64,000 bases of DNA from Caballeronia pedi (GTDB taxonomy: Bacteria; Pseudomonadota; Gammaproteobacteria; Burkholderiales; Burkholderiaceae): assembly GCF_001544915.2 (NCBI RefSeq), contig NZ_FCOE02000003.1, positions 406,365 to 470,364 on the forward strand. The letters are read 5' to 3'. Below, one piece after another: positions 60,731-64,000 of the stretch (positions are counted from its first letter, which is position 1; each line of letters begins with the position of its first letter). A program made the translations under genes and the position numbers. A model generated the notes under the pieces. It made no database searches, was not told the DNA's origin, and worked only from the letters and a program-made list of their open reading frames with translations.

Positions 60731-62097
60731 GCAAGCCGAAGCAGATTCGCGTCAACGCGTTCGCGCTGCACAGTCCGGTGCATCATTCGCCGGGCATGTG
60801 GCGGCATCCGCGCGACCGCTCGCTGGAATACAACACGCTCGACTACTGGGTCGATCTGGCGCGCACGCTGGAGCGCGGGCTGATCGATTCGCTCTTCATG
60901 GCCGACAGCATCGGCGTCAACGATGTGTACGGCGGCAGCATCGACACCGCATTGCGTCACGGCGCGCAGGTGCCCAAGCAGGACCCGGTGATGGCGCTCT
61001 CCGCGATGGCATACGCCACGCGCAACCTCGGCCTGTGCGTGACGAGCAACGCCAATCACGAGCCGCCCTACGTGTTCGCGCGCCGCATGTCGACGCTCGA
61101 TCATCTGACGCGCGGGCGCATCGGCTGGAACATCGTGACGGGCTTCGCGCAGAGCAGCGTGAAAGTGCTCGGCAAGAACGGCGTGGCCTCGCGCGACGAA
61201 CGCTACGACATCGCCGACGAGTACATGGACGTCGTCTACAAGCTGTGGGAAAGCAGTTGGGAAGACGGCGCGAGCGTGCGCGATACGGCCACGGGTATCT
61301 TCGCCGATCCGTCGAAGGTGCATCGCGTCGAGCATGAAGGCCGGTACTTCAAGGTGCACGGCATCCACATGACGGAGCCTTCGCCGCAGCGCACGCCGGT
61401 GCTGTTCCAGGCGGGATCGTCGGCGCGCGGGCAACGCTTCGCGGGGCGTCACGCCGAAGGCATCTATCTGAGCGGGCCGAGCAAGAAGGTGCTCACGCCC
61501 GTCGTCGCGGACACGCGCGCCGAAGCGGTGAAAGCAGGCCGCGATGCGCGCGATATCCAGTTCTTCACGATGGCGACCGTCATCACCGGCCGCACGTCGA
61601 AGGAAGCGCGCGACAAATACGAGGACTATCGCCGCTACGTGACGCCCGAAGCCGCGCTCGCGATGTTCTCCGGCTGGACCGGCATCGACTTCTCGACCTA
61701 CGACCCCGACGAGCCGATCCGCTACATGCAGCTCGACGCCGGCACGTCCTCCGCGCTCGAAGGCTTCACGAAGCTCGATCCGGAACGCGTGTGGACGGTG
61801 CGCGAACTGGCGCTGCACAACGCGATCGGCGGGCGCGGACCGGTGTTCATCGGCGCGCCCGATGAAGTCGCGAACGCGCTCGAAGACTGGGTCGATGAAA
61901 CGGATATCGACGGCTTCAACCTGAGTTACGCAGTCACGCCCGAAGCATACGAGGATTTCGCGGATTTCATCGTGCCGGAGTTGCAGGCGCGCGGCCGCTA
62001 CAAGACCGCCTACGCGCCGGGCACCTTGCGCGAAAAGCTCGGCGGCGCGAATGGCCGTCTGAACGAGCGTCATCCCGGCGCGACATTTCGCCGATAA
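60727..62097 (+). CDS. NtaA/SnaA/DszA-type FMN-dependent monooxygenase
   Basis: A 456-residue paralog of the monooxygenase at 58507-59898. It shares HHSPGMWRHPRDRSLEYNTL, LFMADSIGVNDVYGG, MSTLDHLTRGRIGWNIVTGF, PQRTPVLFQAGSSARGQRFA and GFNLSYAVTPEAYEDFADFI. The start ATG 60727 overlaps the dioxygenase stop (ATGA). The long antisense frame across this gene is a shadow. Two tandem paralogs suggest sequential or different-chain-length substrates. Confidence 0.93.
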   Translation: MSKPKQIRVNAFALHSPVHHSPGMWRHPRDRSLEYNTLDYWVDLARTLERGLIDSLFMADSIGVNDVYGGSIDTALRHGAQVPKQDPVMALSAMAYATRNLGLCVTSNANHEPPYVFARRMSTLDHLTRGRIGWNIVTGFAQSSVKVLGKNGVASRDERYDIADEYMDVVYKLWESSWEDGASVRDTATGIFADPSKVHRVEHEGRYFKVHGIHMTEPSPQRTPVLFQAGSSARGQRFAGRHAEGIYLSGPSKKVLTPVVADTRAEAVKAGRDARDIQFFTMATVITGRTSKEARDKYEDYRRYVTPEAALAMFSGWTGIDFSTYDPDEPIRYMQLDAGTSSALEGFTKLDPERVWTVRELALHNAIGGRGPVFIGAPDEVANALEDWVDETDIDGFNLSYAVTPEAYEDFADFIVPELQARGRYKTAYAPGTLREKLGGANGRLNERHPGATFRR

Positions 62098-62121
62098 CTT
62101 TTCTCTCGCAAATAAAAAATC

Positions 62122-63318
62122 ATGAGCACGACCCCGTATCACCAAGCCCTGGCCGCCCTTCCTGCGCTGGCCGAAGAAATCGGCGTCGACGCCGCCCAGC
62201 GCGAAATCCGTCGCGAATTGCCGTTCGCGGCCTTCGATGCGTTCCGCCGCTCCGGTCTCGGCGCGTTGCGCATTCCCGTCGAGCGCGGCGGTCTCGGCGG
62301 CACGCTCGAAGACGCGATCCATGTCGTCACCACGCTGGCCGCCGCCGAATCGAACGTGGCGCATGCGCTGCGCGTGCATTTCGACGTGGTCGAATCATTG
62401 CGGCTCGCGCCGAGTACGCCCTTTCACGACCGGCAAGTGAGCCGCATCGTCGAAGGGGCGCTGTTCGGCGGCGCATCGGGCGAACAGGGCACGGCGCGCG
62501 CGGGCGAGATCGAAACCGTGCTGCGGCGCGAAGGCGACCATTTTCGCGTGACGGGCAAGAAGTACTACACCACGGGCACCGCGTATGCCGACTTCGTTCG
62601 CACCAATCTCGTCGACGAAGAAGGCAAAGGCGTCACGGCGATCATTCCGGTGCGCGCCCAAGGCGTCCAGGTGCTCGACGACTGGGACGGCATGGGCCAG
62701 CGCATGACCGCGAGCGGCAGCACGGTATTCGACAACGTCCGCGTCGACGCGCACGAAGTGACAGAGAAGGGTTACGGCTCGCTCGTCGGACGGCATGGCG
62801 GCGCGTATCGGCAACTGCATCTGGTGGCGGTGGCGGCGGGCATCGTGCGCAGCATCGTCGCCGATGCGCGCGGCTACGTGACCGCGCACGGCCGCCCGGT
62901 GATGCACTCTACCGCGCCGAGTGCGCGCGAGGACGTGTTCATCCAGCAGGTCGTCGGCGAACTGTCGGCGCTGAGCCATACCATCGACGTGCTGGTGCGC
63001 GAGAACGCACGCGCGCTCGGCGTGTCATCGGATGCGATTCTGCGCGGCGACCCCGATGCGGACGAACTCGTGCTGCAAGGCGCGCTCGCGACCGCGCGCA
63101 CGCAGGTCGTCGTCGGCAGGCTCGCGTTGCAGGCGGGCGAGCGGCTGTTCGATGCGGGCGGCGCGTCGGCGACCTCGCGCAAGCATAACTTCGACCGCCA
63201 CTGGCGCAATCTGCGCACGATCTTCAGCCACAACCCGCTGCATCACAAGGCGAAGGTCGTCGGCGATTACATGCTCAATGGCGTGAAGACGCATCTGGTC
63301 GAAGGGCGCACGTTCTGA
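62122..63318 (+). CDS. Acyl-CoA dehydrogenase-fold FMN monooxygenase (DszC/SfnB type)
   Basis: A 398-residue flavoenzyme of the acyl-CoA dehydrogenase superfamily. Family parts are LGALRIPVERGGLGGTLEDA, FGGASGEQGTARAGE, FRVTGKKYYTTGTAYADFV, DGMGQRMTASGSTVFDNVRV and the C-terminal RKHNFDRHWRNLRTIFSHNP plus HHKAKVVGDYMLNG. The RHWRN-type end is that of DszC/SfnB and related monooxygenases rather than beta-oxidation dehydrogenases. It ends the operon 3 nt before a convergent gene. Confidence 0.92.
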   Translation: MSTTPYHQALAALPALAEEIGVDAAQREIRRELPFAAFDAFRRSGLGALRIPVERGGLGGTLEDAIHVVTTLAAAESNVAHALRVHFDVVESLRLAPSTPFHDRQVSRIVEGALFGGASGEQGTARAGEIETVLRREGDHFRVTGKKYYTTGTAYADFVRTNLVDEEGKGVTAIIPVRAQGVQVLDDWDGMGQRMTASGSTVFDNVRVDAHEVTEKGYGSLVGRHGGAYRQLHLVAVAAGIVRSIVADARGYVTAHGRPVMHSTAPSAREDVFIQQVVGELSALSHTIDVLVRENARALGVSSDAILRGDPDADELVLQGALATARTQVVVGRLALQAGERLFDAGGASATSRKHNFDRHWRNLRTIFSHNPLHHKAKVVGDYMLNGVKTHLVEGRTF

Positions 63319-63321
63319 GCG

Positions 63322-64000
63322 CTAGCCTTCGAAGAAGCGGTTGGCGGGCCTCGGCAGGCCGAGATGCTCGCGCAGCGTCGCGCCCTCATAGGCTCGCCGG
63401 AAGATGCCGCGCCGCTGCAACTCGGGCACGACCTTCGTGGCGAAATCGTCGAGTCCTTCGGGCAGGAACGGGAACATCACGTTGAAGCCGTCGCTGCCTT
63501 CCTCGACGAGCCATTGCTCCATCTGGTCCGCGATCTCCGTCGCGGTTCCGACCATCTGCAAACCGGAATAGCCGCCGACGCGCTGCGCCAGTTCCCGAAC
63601 GGTGAGCCCTTCGGCGCGCGCCATGTCGATCACGCGGTCGCGCGCGCTTTTGCTCGCGTTCGTTTCGGGAATCTCTGGCAAGGGGCCGTCGGGATCGAAC
63701 AATGAAACATCGTGGCCAAGCGCGATCGACAGCGATGCGAAACCGCTGTCGTCGTGCACGAAGGTGTCGAGCAGCGCGCGCTTCTCCTGCGCTTCGTCGT
63801 GCGAATCGCCCACCACGACGAACGCGCCCGGCAAGATCTTCAAATGCTCGCGCGCGCGGCCGAGGCGTTCCATGCGGCCTTTGACATCGGCATAGAAACG
63901 CTTGCCCGCCGCGAGATTAGGCTGCGCGGTGAAGACGGCGTCGGCGGTTTCGGCGGCGAGTTGCTTGCCCGCTTCCGACGACCCCGCCTGCACCACCACC
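63322..64000 (-). CDS. Luciferase-like NtaA-type monooxygenase (partial, 5' part outside window)
   Basis: The C-terminal 226 residues of a third NtaA-type enzyme, with the frame open at the right edge. Visible parts are VVQAGSSEAGKQLAAETADA, FVVVGDSHDEAQEKRALLDT, EGLTVRELAQRVGGYSGLQM and DGFNVMFPFLPEGLDDFATK plus RGIFRRAYEGATLREHLGLP. It is convergent with the preceding operon, so the organosulfur-type island continues to the right on the opposite strand. Confidence 0.9.
   Translation of the reverse strand, partial: VVVQAGSSEAGKQLAAETADAVFTAQPNLAAGKRFYADVKGRMERLGRAREHLKILPGAFVVVGDSHDEAQEKRALLDTFVHDDSGFASLSIALGHDVSLFDPDGPLPEIPETNASKSARDRVIDMARAEGLTVRELAQRVGGYSGLQMVGTATEIADQMEQWLVEEGSDGFNVMFPFLPEGLDDFATKVVPELQRRGIFRRAYEGATLREHLGLPRPANRFFEG

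Noticed and set aside
60670..62379. 569-codon minus-strand open frame across the second NtaA-type gene
   Set aside because: Antisense shadow of a well-recognised monooxygenase gene, Arg-rich with no family resemblance.
1..64000. CRISPR arrays, tRNA/rRNA genes, integrases or insertion sequences
   Set aside because: No regularly spaced repeats, cloverleaf-like genes, transposase motifs or long terminal repeats were noticed on reading the window.

Overview
The window looks like chromosomal DNA of a high-GC betaproteobacterium of the Burkholderiaceae (Paraburkholderia, Caballeronia or Burkholderia type). This rests on the strong third-position GC bias, the gene families present (a Tss-type T6SS with TagJ/ImpE, many LysR and GntR regulators, tandem NtaA-type monooxygenases) and tightly coupled ATGA/GTGA operons. 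The genus is inferred. No rRNA, tRNA, insertion sequence, integrase or CRISPR array was seen.

Region 1 (1-24.9 kb) is a nearly complete type VI secretion system built on two divergent operons that leave a 467-bp AT-rich control region (11576-12042). Rightward: tssH(clpV)-tssB-tssC-hcp-tssJ-tssK-tssL-tssM. Leftward: a TagK-like gene, tagJ/impE, tssE, tssF, tssG, tssA, a hypothetical gene, vgrG, a 451-residue helical-repeat protein, and an Rhs/PAAR effector that runs off the left edge. All core Tss parts are present; the Rhs toxin tip and any immunity gene lie outside.

Region 2 (24.9-30 kb) holds a membrane protein, a flavin reductase-like protein, a PadR repressor with a siderophore-interacting (YqjH-type) ferric reductase, and an IlvD/Edd dehydratase.

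Region 3 (30-38.2 kb) is a leftward catabolic operon: a TauA/SsuA-type ABC transporter, a LeuC/LeuD-type hydro-lyase pair and an isocitrate-lyase/PEP-mutase-family lyase. A GntR and a LysR gene lie beside it. The combination predicts import, hydration and retro-aldol cleavage of an unsaturated dicarboxylate.

Region 4 (38.3-51.4 kb) is mixed housekeeping and stress: a glutaredoxin-DinB fusion, GntR, UspA, a LysR-type protein with two HTH domains, an O-methyltransferase, an ECF sigma/anti-sigma locus that also encodes a second copy of the anti-sigma sensor domain, SulP plus beta-carbonic anhydrase, an alpha/beta hydrolase, polysaccharide deacetylase plus glycosyltransferase, a DUF2164 protein and a nitroreductase.

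Region 5 (51.5-64 kb) is a probable organosulfur (or aminopolycarboxylate) scavenging island: a flavin monooxygenase divergent from a Dpp/Gsi-type ABC transporter (SBP-permease-permease-ATPase-ATPase), followed by two NtaA/SnaA/DszA-type monooxygenases with a TauD-type dioxygenase between them, a DszC/SfnB-type flavoenzyme, and a convergent third luciferase-like enzyme cut by the right edge.
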